Assembly (NCBI GenBank): GCA_035559535.1
Contig: DATMBG010000027.1
Coordinates: 1 to 46,188, forward strand
Source of the DNA: Candidatus Limnocylindrales bacterium
GTDB taxonomy: Bacteria; Moduliflexota; Moduliflexia; Moduliflexales; JAUQPW01
DNA: 46,188 nt
Direction of reading: 5' to 3'
Shown here: piece by piece, positions 15,091 through 23,751 of the stretch
How the letters are laid out: every line of letters begins with the position of its first letter
How positions within the stretch are numbered: the stretch's first letter is position 1
The notes under the pieces: model-generated
What the model was told of the DNA's origin: nothing
The model's input: the letters and a program-made list of their open reading frames with translations, nothing else
Database searches by the model: none
Program-made: the position numbers and the translations under genes

Positions 15091-16764
15091 ATGTATCTGG
15101 TTATTGTAGATACCGCACAGATTCAACCCTACATCTTCGGAAGCAACCGGCTCCGGGAGAACATCGGAGCGTCCTATCTCGTTGCGCAGGCAACCGGGAA
15201 TTGGGCTAAAGAGGCCATACGGCAGGTTGCCCCAAGGAACAACATCAAAGTAGACGGAGAGTTAGATACTCAGAGATGCATAGAAAATCCGACCGACAAA
15301 CTGGATGCCGAGGTCTTTTATACGGGGGGAGGTAACTTTGTGGCGCTTTTTCAGACCCCCGAGGGAGCCAGAAATTTCACCCGTGTGCTATCACGGAAAG
15401 TATTGACCGAAGCCCCGAATCTGCAACTGGTTATTACCCAGGAGTTGTTGAATTGGAATGGGAGCGAGTCCCTTTCCGAAAAAATCAAGGCCGCCTTCAA
15501 GAAACTGGCGGCGGAGAAACGCGCCCGCACCTTGTCTGCTCCACTGCTGGGGCTGGGTGTGACGGTCATGTGCCGTTCCACAGGATTACCTGCTGTAGGT
15601 ATGGCACCGGCAATTGGCGATGACCCGGAGCGTCCGGCTTCTGCTGAGATCTTTGCCAGGCTTCGGGCTGTTGAGCAGGCTGACCAGCGGTTACGAACTC
15701 TGCTTCTACCTCCCGCCAACTACGATTATCCCAACCGGGCCGATCACCTGGGCGGCACCAAAGGTGAACACAATTTCATCGCCGTCGTCCATGCCGACGG
15801 AAACGGTCTGGGACAGCGTATCATGGACATCGGTAAAACTTACCCGAACCCGTCCCAGAACCGCGATTATATCAATGCCCTGCGTTCGTTTTCGGAGGCT
15901 GTTAACCGTGCCGCAACAGCCGCGCTCTGCGAAACCCTGGAGAAGTTATCGGCGAGGATTCAAGACGACAAAGGCAAAAAAGTTATCATCCATAAAAACG
16001 CGAGCGGTCAAGAACTGGTAAAGATCGAGCTTAAATCTCAAGGCGGTAACTGGCTGTTGCCCTTCCGTCCCCTTGTCTTTGGGGGAGATGATGTAACCTT
16101 CGTCAGCGAGGGTCGGTTAGGGTTATCTTTAGCCATCGAGTACCTGCAACAGCTTGAAAAGCATACTACCCATCTACCCGACGGAAAAGGTCGACTGACG
16201 GCCTGTGCCGGGATTGCCATTGTGAAAGCCCATTACCCCTTCGCGCGGGCGTACGCGCTGGCCGATGAGCTGTGCAAGAAGGCGAAAAAATACCGAAAAG
16301 AGATCCGAAACCTTCATCATGATTGGGATGATGGGTGCTTAGACTGGCACTTTGCATTAAGTGGATTATCCGGGGGGATTGAGGTTATTCGCGAACGTGA
16401 GTACAAAGTTAACGCCGGCTGGCTTACGCTCCGGCCTGTGACTTTGAACGCAAACCCGAAGGAATCAGGACGCTCATGGAGCGTGGTCAGAAAGGGAATC
16501 GAAGCATTCCAGGATTTACCGCCATCTACACAACCCGGCCAGGAACCTAAATGGTCCACACGGCGTAACAAACTCAAAGCCCTGCGCGATGCCCTGAGAG
16601 AAGGTCCTGATTCCATCAAGAACTTCCTCACGAAGTTTAATGAAGGGAGGCCCCTTCCCGATGTGGACCCCTCGTTGGTTGACTGGAAGAATGCCGGTTG
16701 GCAGGGCGGTTACTGTGGCCACTTCGACGCCCTCGAGCTGGCGGACTGGTTCATCCCCCTGTAA
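15091..16764 (+). CDS. cas10: Type III Cas10, cyclase-competent, lacking the HD domain
   Basis: 557 residues, short for Cas10. The first palm-like part starts directly at the N-terminus (MYLVIVDTAQIQPYIFGSNR, as in Cmr2) with a GGGN loop. HADGNGLG (D236) and FGGDD (G331-D334) mark the nucleotide-cyclase palm with intact metal-binding Asp residues. No HD nuclease domain and no CxxC zinc pair are visible. Known Cas10 proteins cut DNA with HD and make cyclic oligoadenylate with the GGDD palm, so this one should signal but not cut. That fits the CARF nuclease immediately upstream. GGAGGG precedes the ATG; cas7 follows after 12 bases. Confidence 0.88.
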   Translation: MYLVIVDTAQIQPYIFGSNRLRENIGASYLVAQATGNWAKEAIRQVAPRNNIKVDGELDTQRCIENPTDKLDAEVFYTGGGNFVALFQTPEGARNFTRVLSRKVLTEAPNLQLVITQELLNWNGSESLSEKIKAAFKKLAAEKRARTLSAPLLGLGVTVMCRSTGLPAVGMAPAIGDDPERPASAEIFARLRAVEQADQRLRTLLLPPANYDYPNRADHLGGTKGEHNFIAVVHADGNGLGQRIMDIGKTYPNPSQNRDYINALRSFSEAVNRAATAALCETLEKLSARIQDDKGKKVIIHKNASGQELVKIELKSQGGNWLLPFRPLVFGGDDVTFVSEGRLGLSLAIEYLQQLEKHTTHLPDGKGRLTACAGIAIVKAHYPFARAYALADELCKKAKKYRKEIRNLHHDWDDGCLDWHFALSGLSGGIEVIREREYKVNAGWLTLRPVTLNANPKESGRSWSVVRKGIEAFQDLPPSTQPGQEPKWSTRRNKLKALRDALREGPDSIKNFLTKFNEGRPLPDVDPSLVDWKNAGWQGGYCGHFDALELADWFIPL

Positions 16765-16776
16765 GGAGGTAGACCC

Positions 16777-17463
16777 ATGAGACTGGAAATTCATTTGAAA
16801 CTTAAAAGCGACGCAACCTTCGGGCGCGGGGATGGCGTGGCCGGACTGGTGGATGAGGAGGTGGAATACGATGTGGAGACCGGTTTGCCGTTCCTGCGCG
16901 GGCGTACGTTGAAAGGCCTATTAGCCGAAGAATGCGCCAACATTCTGTTTGCCCTGAATCGACAAAATTCCCCGGCATATGCCCGGTTTGAACAGGCGGC
17001 GAAGTTTCTCTTCGGGCAGGGGGGGAGTACCCTGGAAGACGATGCTTTGATGCACGTCGGCGCCGCCTTGTTGCCCCAAGAGCTGCGGGATGCCATCGAA
17101 GCAGATGTGAAGTCAGACCCGCCTCGTCTGAAGCCCGCCGAGGTTTTAGAGTCACTGACCGCCATTCGGCGTCAGACCGCCGTTGATGAAAAAACAGGCG
17201 CACCCGAGGAAGGAAGCCTGCGGTCAATGCGGGTTGTGCTGCGCGACACGCCGTTTATCGCGCGACTGGATTTTGATAGGGATCCCGATGACGTGACAAA
17301 GGCGTTACTTGCAGCCTGTGTCCTGTCTTTGCGGCGCGCGGGTACAGGGCGCAATCGTGGTCGCGGACGGCTGACTGCGCGGTTAAGGGATGAGCATGGT
17401 CACGACATCACGGATCATTGCTTTCAGGACTTTCAGCAACTCGTGAAAGGAGCGTCATCATGA
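16777..17463 (+). CDS. cas7: Type III Cas7 (Csm3-like RAMP)
   Basis: 228 residues. Typical Csm3-type elements are GRGDGVAGLVDEEVEYD near the N-terminus (with candidate catalytic Asp residues), PFLRGRTLKGLLAEE as the RAMP helix, and the C-terminal glycine-rich loop GRNRGRGRL. Csm3-like subunits form the backbone and cut target RNA at 6-nt steps. TAAGGAGGT precedes the ATG. The stop codon overlaps the start of csx10 (ATGA). It is one of several RAMP units in this III-D-like set, the others being carried in the double-RAMP and TIGR03986-type proteins. Confidence 0.8.
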   Translation: MRLEIHLKLKSDATFGRGDGVAGLVDEEVEYDVETGLPFLRGRTLKGLLAEECANILFALNRQNSPAYARFEQAAKFLFGQGGSTLEDDALMHVGAALLPQELRDAIEADVKSDPPRLKPAEVLESLTAIRRQTAVDEKTGAPEEGSLRSMRVVLRDTPFIARLDFDRDPDDVTKALLAACVLSLRRAGTGRNRGRGRLTARLRDEHGHDITDHCFQDFQQLVKGASS

Positions 17464-19115
17464 GAGTGATCACTTATCGTATAACCTTGCTGGAACCGAC
17501 CCTGGTCACGGCTCTGGAAGGCGATCCCAACGAAGCCGTAGCTTTTGATTATTTACCCGGCAGTGTCCTGCGGGGTGCGGTTATCAAACGATATCTCCGT
17601 GCAAGGAACTTAACCCAATTAGACGCCGTCGACACGGACGCACGGCGATTGTTCTTTGATGGAACCACCCGCTATCTCAACGGGTATCCGCTGGATCGCC
17701 TGGGCAGGCGTACTCTGCCTACTCCCCAGTCCTGGCAGCGCGAGAAGGGCAACGAAATGGATGTTTTCGACTTTGCCGTGGAGATGCGTGATGAGGACGA
17801 AAAGCAATGGCAGGGGGTCGACAAACCATTTTGCGCGTTGAGTAATGAAGGGGGACAAAAGGTTCATCTTGTCCAGCCGGACCGTCACATTACCGTCCAT
17901 ACCGCACGTACCCGCCGGTTCGGACGGGCGATGCCTGCTCACAAAATCGATCCCTCGAAGGATGATACCCAAGGAGCCGTCTACCGGTATGATGCCCTGG
18001 CTCCGAAACAGACCTTTGAAGCCGCAATTCTTTGTAATGATAGCGATGTAACCCCTCTCAAGTTGTGGCTCATGGGCGATGCCATACTGGGAGGCTCCCG
18101 TAGCGGAGGTTATGGGTTATCAAGGTTTGAGGTTTTAAAGGATGAAGCATTGGATACCTGGCGTGAGGCAAACAGTACGTTCATCCCAGATGTAGACGGT
18201 AAGCTGATCATCACCCTATTGAGCGATGCCTTGCTGCGGGATCACAATGGTCAGTTTGTCGTTGATCCACAGGTAGTCACACGGACGCTGTCAGAACGGA
18301 TGGGGATTTCTTTATCGCCTTACAAACATGCCGGCGAGGCGGCTCCTTCCAGATGGGCTTATCTTCGCGGAGAAACCGTTGGTGGTTTTAACCGCAAGTG
18401 GGGCTTGCCGTTACCACAGGCACTTGCGGTGAAAATGGGAAGTGTGTTCGTTTACGAAAAACCCCATATGGACGACCGGGAGTTAAAGGAGAGGTTACAG
18501 AAACTGGAGGTGGAGGGCATAGGTGAGCGTCGTGCCGAGGGCTTTGGACGGGTGGCCGTCAACTGGCAGATGGAAGCGGAGTTAAAGGTCGATCCCATCA
18601 GGCCAAGGCCAACCATCCAGGCCACCCCGATTTCGCCGGGATCGGATAGCGAGATACTGCTGAAACGCATGGCGGAACGGATGTTGCGTCAGCGGTTGGA
18701 CGAACGATTAATTACCAGGGTGAACACCCTTCATATCGATAAGGCACCCCACAATTCCCAACTATCGCGGTTACGCAACATCCTTCACGACGAGTTGAGG
18801 AAAGAACAGCCCAATCCGCAGCGTGTGCGTGATTTCCTTAAACAGGTTAAGGATCGCAATACTGCACGCAAGCAATTTGAGCGTGCACGGATTGACAGCA
18901 CGCCGTTGTTGGAATGGTTGGAGAACACCCTTCAGAAAACAGAAGAAAATGCCTGGAAGGCCATACTGGGTTTTCAGCCAGGAGATACACGCAAAGTGGG
19001 TGGCCTGACAGCGGCTCTAACCGATACGTTACGTATCGAATATGTTCTACGTTTCATGGATGCCGTGCTGGCTCGTGCTATAAAAAATCGGCAAAAGGAG
19101 GAAAAACAGCCATGA
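17460..19115 (+). CDS. csx10: Csx10-like RAMP (type III-D Cas5 group)
   Basis: 551 residues. The opening YRITLLEPTLVTALEGD followed by FDYLPGSVLRGAVIKRYL is characteristic of Csx10. A second RAMP-like part ends with the glycine-rich ERRAEGFGRVAVNW. Csx10 takes the Cas5 position, capping the crRNA handle in III-D complexes, and is the main reason for assigning the type III module to III-D. I start it at 17460, where ATG overlaps the previous TGA, rather than at an upstream in-frame codon lying inside cas7. The C-terminal 130 residues are charged and helical. The next gene overlaps its stop. Confidence 0.8.
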   Translation: MRVITYRITLLEPTLVTALEGDPNEAVAFDYLPGSVLRGAVIKRYLRARNLTQLDAVDTDARRLFFDGTTRYLNGYPLDRLGRRTLPTPQSWQREKGNEMDVFDFAVEMRDEDEKQWQGVDKPFCALSNEGGQKVHLVQPDRHITVHTARTRRFGRAMPAHKIDPSKDDTQGAVYRYDALAPKQTFEAAILCNDSDVTPLKLWLMGDAILGGSRSGGYGLSRFEVLKDEALDTWREANSTFIPDVDGKLIITLLSDALLRDHNGQFVVDPQVVTRTLSERMGISLSPYKHAGEAAPSRWAYLRGETVGGFNRKWGLPLPQALAVKMGSVFVYEKPHMDDRELKERLQKLEVEGIGERRAEGFGRVAVNWQMEAELKVDPIRPRPTIQATPISPGSDSEILLKRMAERMLRQRLDERLITRVNTLHIDKAPHNSQLSRLRNILHDELRKEQPNPQRVRDFLKQVKDRNTARKQFERARIDSTPLLEWLENTLQKTEENAWKAILGFQPGDTRKVGGLTAALTDTLRIEYVLRFMDAVLARAIKNRQKEEKQP

Positions 19116-20599
19116 CGAAATCATTCTGGTCACCTCAAACATCCCGGAAAATCATCTCTCGCATCGTCGTCGAGGGCGATTTGGTCCTTCAAACTCCGGC
19201 ACATTTCAGCAATGGGGATACCGATGAGCTAACCGATATGCCGCTTTTGGTTGATCCACTCGATGGCAAGACACCCTTACTTACGGGCGCTTCAGTCACC
19301 GGAGCGTTACGAAGTTATCTTCGCGAACGTGAACGGGGATATGGACAACCCGCCGATTCAAATTCAGCCAGTGTCCGGCTCTTCGGTAGTTTGAAACGAG
19401 ATGAGGAAGGTGAACAAAGCCCACTCATTGTAGAAGATGCGCTGGGTAAACCCGGAACGTTCGGTATTGAAATGAGGAACGGGGTCAGCATCGACCCTAA
19501 AAGTCGCACAGCCAGAGAGGACAGGTTATTCGACCTGCAACTGTGGCAGGCAGGTACGACCTTTCCATTACGATTCGAGCTGCTCATCCGAGAGGGTGAC
19601 AATGCTGATATTCTCAAACGTGGCCTGGCGACGGCGCTGGCCGGGTTTAATGACGGTAGCATCATGCTGGGTGCCCGCAAGCGACGCGGCTATGGACGAG
19701 TGAGCGTTTCAGGATGGCGGGTCAAAACTTATGATCTGACAAAACCTGATGGTTTGCTTGACTGGATTGAAAAGGGTGACGAACCCCTTTCAGCAGTAAC
19801 CCCAATCCAGGACATAGGTAAAGCCCTGGGTGTTACGAAGCTTGAGGACGATCGTCGTGAGTTTTTCCACATTAACGCCACCTTCGCACTAAATGGATCT
19901 CTGTTGATTCGCTCCGGCAGTGGTCAGGACGATCAAGGACCTGACATGGTACACCTGCATGCACGGCAAGCCGATGGCACCAGAAAGCCGATTTTATCTG
20001 GAACAAGTCTGGTCGGTGTACTGCGGGCACGGGCGTTGAAGATTGCCAACACGCTGGACACTCAAGACCGGGCACAAACGTTGATTGATGAAATGTTCGG
20101 AGCGGATATGGACGAAGTTCAGAAGCGCAGGCAACAGGGTAACCCCGATGCAACTCCGTTGGCCAGTCGTGTCATGGTCACCGAAATCGTTGTGCAAAAC
20201 GCCAGGACAGACCTTGTCCAAAATCGGGTCAGTATAGACCGCTTCACCGCTGGAGCGCGAGAGACGGCGCTATTCAACGAACAACCTGCCTTCGGAGGTC
20301 ATGACACGACCCTGACGGTGGATATACGATTGGTAAACCCAAAGGATTACGAAATTGGACTTCTCTTGCTGCTGCTCAAAGACCTGTGGACGGGTGACCT
20401 GCCCTTAGGCGGGGAGAGCAGTGTCGGACGGGGACGGTTGAAAGGTAACCGTGCGATTTTAACCTTCCAGGGCAGAGGTACATCCCAACGGTGGGAAATC
20501 GGGACCAACGGACAAGATCTGACCGTTATGGAAGATCGTGAAGCATTAGAAAAATTTGTTTCCGCATTGAGCTTGTATTTGAAGGGAGGGAGATCATGA
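19112..20599 (+). CDS. Double-RAMP Cas7 fusion of the type III-D complex
   Basis: 495 residues from the ATG overlapping the csx10 stop, with AAAGGAGG as ribosome-binding site. There are two tandem Cas7-like units. Unit one has LLVDPLDGKTPLLTGASVTG and ends in the Gly-rich ARKRRGYGRVSVSG (about residue 190). Unit two has KPILSGTSLVGVLRARAL and ends in GGESSVGRGRLKG (about residue 435). Such fused Cas7 subunits are usual in III-D and should fill two backbone positions on the crRNA. An in-frame extension upstream to 18914 lies inside csx10 and is not used. Confidence 0.78.
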   Translation: MTKSFWSPQTSRKIISRIVVEGDLVLQTPAHFSNGDTDELTDMPLLVDPLDGKTPLLTGASVTGALRSYLRERERGYGQPADSNSASVRLFGSLKRDEEGEQSPLIVEDALGKPGTFGIEMRNGVSIDPKSRTAREDRLFDLQLWQAGTTFPLRFELLIREGDNADILKRGLATALAGFNDGSIMLGARKRRGYGRVSVSGWRVKTYDLTKPDGLLDWIEKGDEPLSAVTPIQDIGKALGVTKLEDDRREFFHINATFALNGSLLIRSGSGQDDQGPDMVHLHARQADGTRKPILSGTSLVGVLRARALKIANTLDTQDRAQTLIDEMFGADMDEVQKRRQQGNPDATPLASRVMVTEIVVQNARTDLVQNRVSIDRFTAGARETALFNEQPAFGGHDTTLTVDIRLVNPKDYEIGLLLLLLKDLWTGDLPLGGESSVGRGRLKGNRAILTFQGRGTSQRWEIGTNGQDLTVMEDREALEKFVSALSLYLKGGRS

Positions 20600-21192
20600 A
20601 ACTGGAAATTAAATCCTACCCTGCTGTCGTTCAACCGATTCCAACGGATACCATCCAGGATGTGAAAGCATGGTTACAAACCCAGGCTGTCCAATACAAG
20701 TTAAAATGGTTACTGGCCCATGCCGACGATGGTGTGATCTGGGGTAAGATAAATGACAACGGGCAACTGGTCACATCCAACGGGGTGGCACCTGAAGTAT
20801 CTCCACCGCTCCGTGCAGAAACGTTACAACAGGCACGACTGTTTGCAGAACACGCCGAACTCCTGCTCTGGCGCGACGGCGACAATCGGTGGCATGCTCG
20901 CCTGATTCGCCAGCCTGTCAACGGAGAAACACCGATATTCACCGATGCCATTGATGAACCCCAGATGCTTTGGGGTACCCACGGGGAACATCGTAACGGC
21001 TTCACCTTGCTGCGAGACGGCGCGCAAGGACTGTGCCATGCTGTGCCGATGGAATTACCTTTGGGAAAGAACCGGGAGGCCAATCCGCCATACCTGTGGG
21101 TACGACACTACATCCAGGAAGACGACAGCGGTTTTGCCCGTATTGTCGCCAGTCGGCTGGTTAAACTGAAAAACGAGGAGGGACCAAAATGA
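20596..21192 (+). CDS. csx19: Csx19-like protein (TIGR03984 family)
   Basis: 198 residues. Matches my recollection of the Csx19/TIGR03984 family: a central DDGVIWGKI strand followed by a conserved Phe/Glu-rich turn (ARLFAEHAELLLWRDG) and a C-terminal RHYIQEDD segment. The family is found in type III-D operons, where it is a structural subunit of the effector. GGGAGG lies before the ATG, and the ATG and the stop both overlap neighbours by four bases, indicating translational coupling. No catalytic motif is visible. The identification is by short motifs and position only. Confidence 0.65.
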   Translation: MKLEIKSYPAVVQPIPTDTIQDVKAWLQTQAVQYKLKWLLAHADDGVIWGKINDNGQLVTSNGVAPEVSPPLRAETLQQARLFAEHAELLLWRDGDNRWHARLIRQPVNGETPIFTDAIDEPQMLWGTHGEHRNGFTLLRDGAQGLCHAVPMELPLGKNREANPPYLWVRHYIQEDDSGFARIVASRLVKLKNEEGPK

Positions 21193-23717
21193 GCAACCGT
21201 ACCATCTTGAATTTACCCAGGCACAAAAATCCCGTTAACCCAAATGGCAAGCTCAAACCTAATCGCACCGCCAGCGCGCCTTACAACTTTGTGCCGTTGC
21301 CGGAAGTTGTTGTAACAGCCGTAGACCACGCCAACGATCTTCCCGACCATGATCGCTATTATCCCGATCGGCATACGGGTTATTTTGAGGTTACACTCAT
21401 GACGAAGTCGCCGCTTTACGTACGGTGTCCGTTTACCTTGCCCGAATTCCTCCGGCAAGAGCGTGGCGAGGACAAAGACAGCTCCTATCTCCAGCAAGTA
21501 AAGAACACCCCGCACTTTTTCTACACCCGTGACCCCAACCAGCCTGTCATCCCCGGTAGCAGCCTGCGCGGCATGTTACGTAGTGTGCTGGAGATTGTGA
21601 GTTACGGCAAGGTGCAATGGGTGACAGATTCCCTCAAAATCTTTTACCGCGCCGTAGCAGCAGCAAAGGACGATCCTTTAGGTGAACCGTACAGAAAAAT
21701 CATAGGCAAATTTGGAAGTAACGTCCAGGCTGGATATTTGATTAAAAAAGGGGATGAATGGTATGTTAAACCGGCTAAAAAGCCAGCAGATATGGGATGG
21801 CCGGAGAAAGGAGCCTATCTCAAGGTCAAAGAGGATAGTATTCACGATAACGCCCTACCCGGTCTTATTCGTTTTAATTCACCCCATTATCGGCCTCAAT
21901 ATCATCCTGTCAGTTTCGACGTAGACATTCGTAAAGGCAAAAAGGGTAATTTCATTACCATAACTCGTATCGGTCCATCTGATGCCGGATACCCATACCG
22001 GGGCATTCTTGTCTGCTCCGGCAATATGCGTGAAGCTGGCAGCGAAGAGGTTGTTTCCCCTCGCAAAAGGCATGCCTTAGTGTTAGAGGCAATTGAGGGA
22101 AAGAAACTTCTCAAAATCAACAATCAAGCTGTAACCGACTATCTGGATGCGTTGACTCCCTTCCAAATTGAACCACCTTTTGACCGATATAGGGGGTGTC
22201 TACGGGATGGGTATCCAATTTTTTACGTTGAAGTAAGAGGTGAAGTCTTGTTTTTCGGTCATACCCCGAACTTCAGAGTGCCGGCCTTCATCGAGAACGA
22301 CAAACGTACCGCCACACCTCTAGATTTTGTTCCCAAAGCCTTACGCTATCCTGAACATATTGACTATGCCGAGGCCCTATTTGGGTTTGTACGCACACGA
22401 CCAGAACTGGACGATATGAAGCAGCGCGGGGTTATTCAGGAAATCCCAAAGCAAGGTGATAAACACCGGGCCTATGCCGGACGTGTCTTTGTCACCGATG
22501 CTATATTGGCAGAAGGGCAATCGGACATCTGGTTCTCTCAAAATCCTATAGTACCGAGTATTCTCGCCTCACCCAAGCCGACGGCGTTTCAACACTATCT
22601 CGTACAGACGAGTGACGACAAGAACACACTCCATCACTATGGTGATAAGACGCCTGAGGAGACCGTCATTCGTGGCCACAAGCTATACTGGCACCAGGGC
22701 GACCGTACCCGACAAGATATTGAAGATCCCAACGCTCCGGCCACAAGTACTCAGCACACTCAGTTCAGACCCGTTAAACCGGGAGTAACATTTACCTTTC
22801 GCATCTATTTCGAAAATCTCTCCGATCGTGAGTTGGGCGCGCTCTGCTGGGCACTACATCCGTTAGGAAATTCTACCAGGGAATATTGCCACCATCTCGG
22901 CATGGGCAAACCATTGGGCATGGGCGCGGTGAAGCTGGAGGCCGTCCTGTACCTGACCAACCGTCCAACACGTTACGGCTCGTTATTTAACGGCGACACC
23001 TGGCAGACAGGTACTTCAAGCAGCGGCGAATCCCTGTCTGACCGTACAACCTTAGAACGGCGTACCCACGAGTTTGAGCAGCATGTTTTAGAAGTACTCA
23101 ATCCTAACACCACCTGCCAGCACCTCTATGAACTGAAGCGTATCGGCATGCTGCTCAAAATGATGGAATGGCCGGGATTTAAGGCAGTACCGCCTGTTAA
23201 CGGTCAGGCTGCTCCTAATAACTGTGTCATCACTGAAAATGGCAGGCAGCGTCCCAACACCCGATATATGATGATCGAATTGCCAGGCGTGCAGGGCACA
23301 AAGAAAAATGAATACCGTGACCGTCCCGTATTGCCTGATCCCTGTGCTTTTGATCCCCACATTGCCGAGCCAATCTCAGATACTACAAAGGTGCCCGCCA
23401 GCAAGCTGACCACACCATCCCAGGATCTAGGTTCTACACCTGCAGCAAAATCGCTAATCAAAACTACTCCAAAGGTAAGCCCGAAGGTCCAGAAACCGAA
23501 ACAAGAAGAGGTTACAACGAAGAGGGAGTGGGTCACTCTAGTAGAAGATGTTAAGGGGGGCAAAGCAAAAGTCCAAACCGAGGGAGGTGAAATCGTTTCG
23601 TGTAGCAACTTCCCTCTCTATCCGATGGGAATGGGAACCGCCGGAATGCGTTGTCGTGCCGATGTCACGCGGCAGGATGGAAAAGTACAACGTGCGATTT
23701 TTAAAGGATGGGAGTAA
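21189..23717 (+). CDS. Large RAMP-superfamily subunit (TIGR03986-like)
   Basis: 842 residues. The N-terminal RAMP part has GYFEVTLMTKSPLYVR then PVIPGSSLRGMLRSVLEI (about residue 121), the RAMP helix. A glycine-rich loop HLGMGKPLGMGAVKLE near residue 570 closes a second unit. The last 150 residues are a Pro/Lys-rich linker and a small basic domain, perhaps OB-like. This is the architecture of the TIGR03986 family found with Csx10 and Csx19. It is the last recognisable cas gene of the operon; the zinc-finger gene starts 34 bases later. The large insert between the RAMP elements is unassigned. Confidence 0.75.
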   Translation: MSNRTILNLPRHKNPVNPNGKLKPNRTASAPYNFVPLPEVVVTAVDHANDLPDHDRYYPDRHTGYFEVTLMTKSPLYVRCPFTLPEFLRQERGEDKDSSYLQQVKNTPHFFYTRDPNQPVIPGSSLRGMLRSVLEIVSYGKVQWVTDSLKIFYRAVAAAKDDPLGEPYRKIIGKFGSNVQAGYLIKKGDEWYVKPAKKPADMGWPEKGAYLKVKEDSIHDNALPGLIRFNSPHYRPQYHPVSFDVDIRKGKKGNFITITRIGPSDAGYPYRGILVCSGNMREAGSEEVVSPRKRHALVLEAIEGKKLLKINNQAVTDYLDALTPFQIEPPFDRYRGCLRDGYPIFYVEVRGEVLFFGHTPNFRVPAFIENDKRTATPLDFVPKALRYPEHIDYAEALFGFVRTRPELDDMKQRGVIQEIPKQGDKHRAYAGRVFVTDAILAEGQSDIWFSQNPIVPSILASPKPTAFQHYLVQTSDDKNTLHHYGDKTPEETVIRGHKLYWHQGDRTRQDIEDPNAPATSTQHTQFRPVKPGVTFTFRIYFENLSDRELGALCWALHPLGNSTREYCHHLGMGKPLGMGAVKLEAVLYLTNRPTRYGSLFNGDTWQTGTSSSGESLSDRTTLERRTHEFEQHVLEVLNPNTTCQHLYELKRIGMLLKMMEWPGFKAVPPVNGQAAPNNCVITENGRQRPNTRYMMIELPGVQGTKKNEYRDRPVLPDPCAFDPHIAEPISDTTKVPASKLTTPSQDLGSTPAAKSLIKTTPKVSPKVQKPKQEEVTTKREWVTLVEDVKGGKAKVQTEGGEIVSCSNFPLYPMGMGTAGMRCRADVTRQDGKVQRAIFKGWE

Positions 23718-23751
23718 GTATATCTGTCACATCAGTGCCCAGTAATTCTCT

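Noticed and set aside
16791-17227. Long minus-strand frames opposite the type III cas7
   Set aside because: Two overlapping Arg/Ser/Pro-rich frames in GC-rich coding DNA, typical antisense shadows.
18914-19111. N-terminal extension of the double-RAMP protein
   Set aside because: It lies entirely inside csx10 in another frame; the ATG at 19112 has a strong ribosome-binding site and the usual 4-base overlap.
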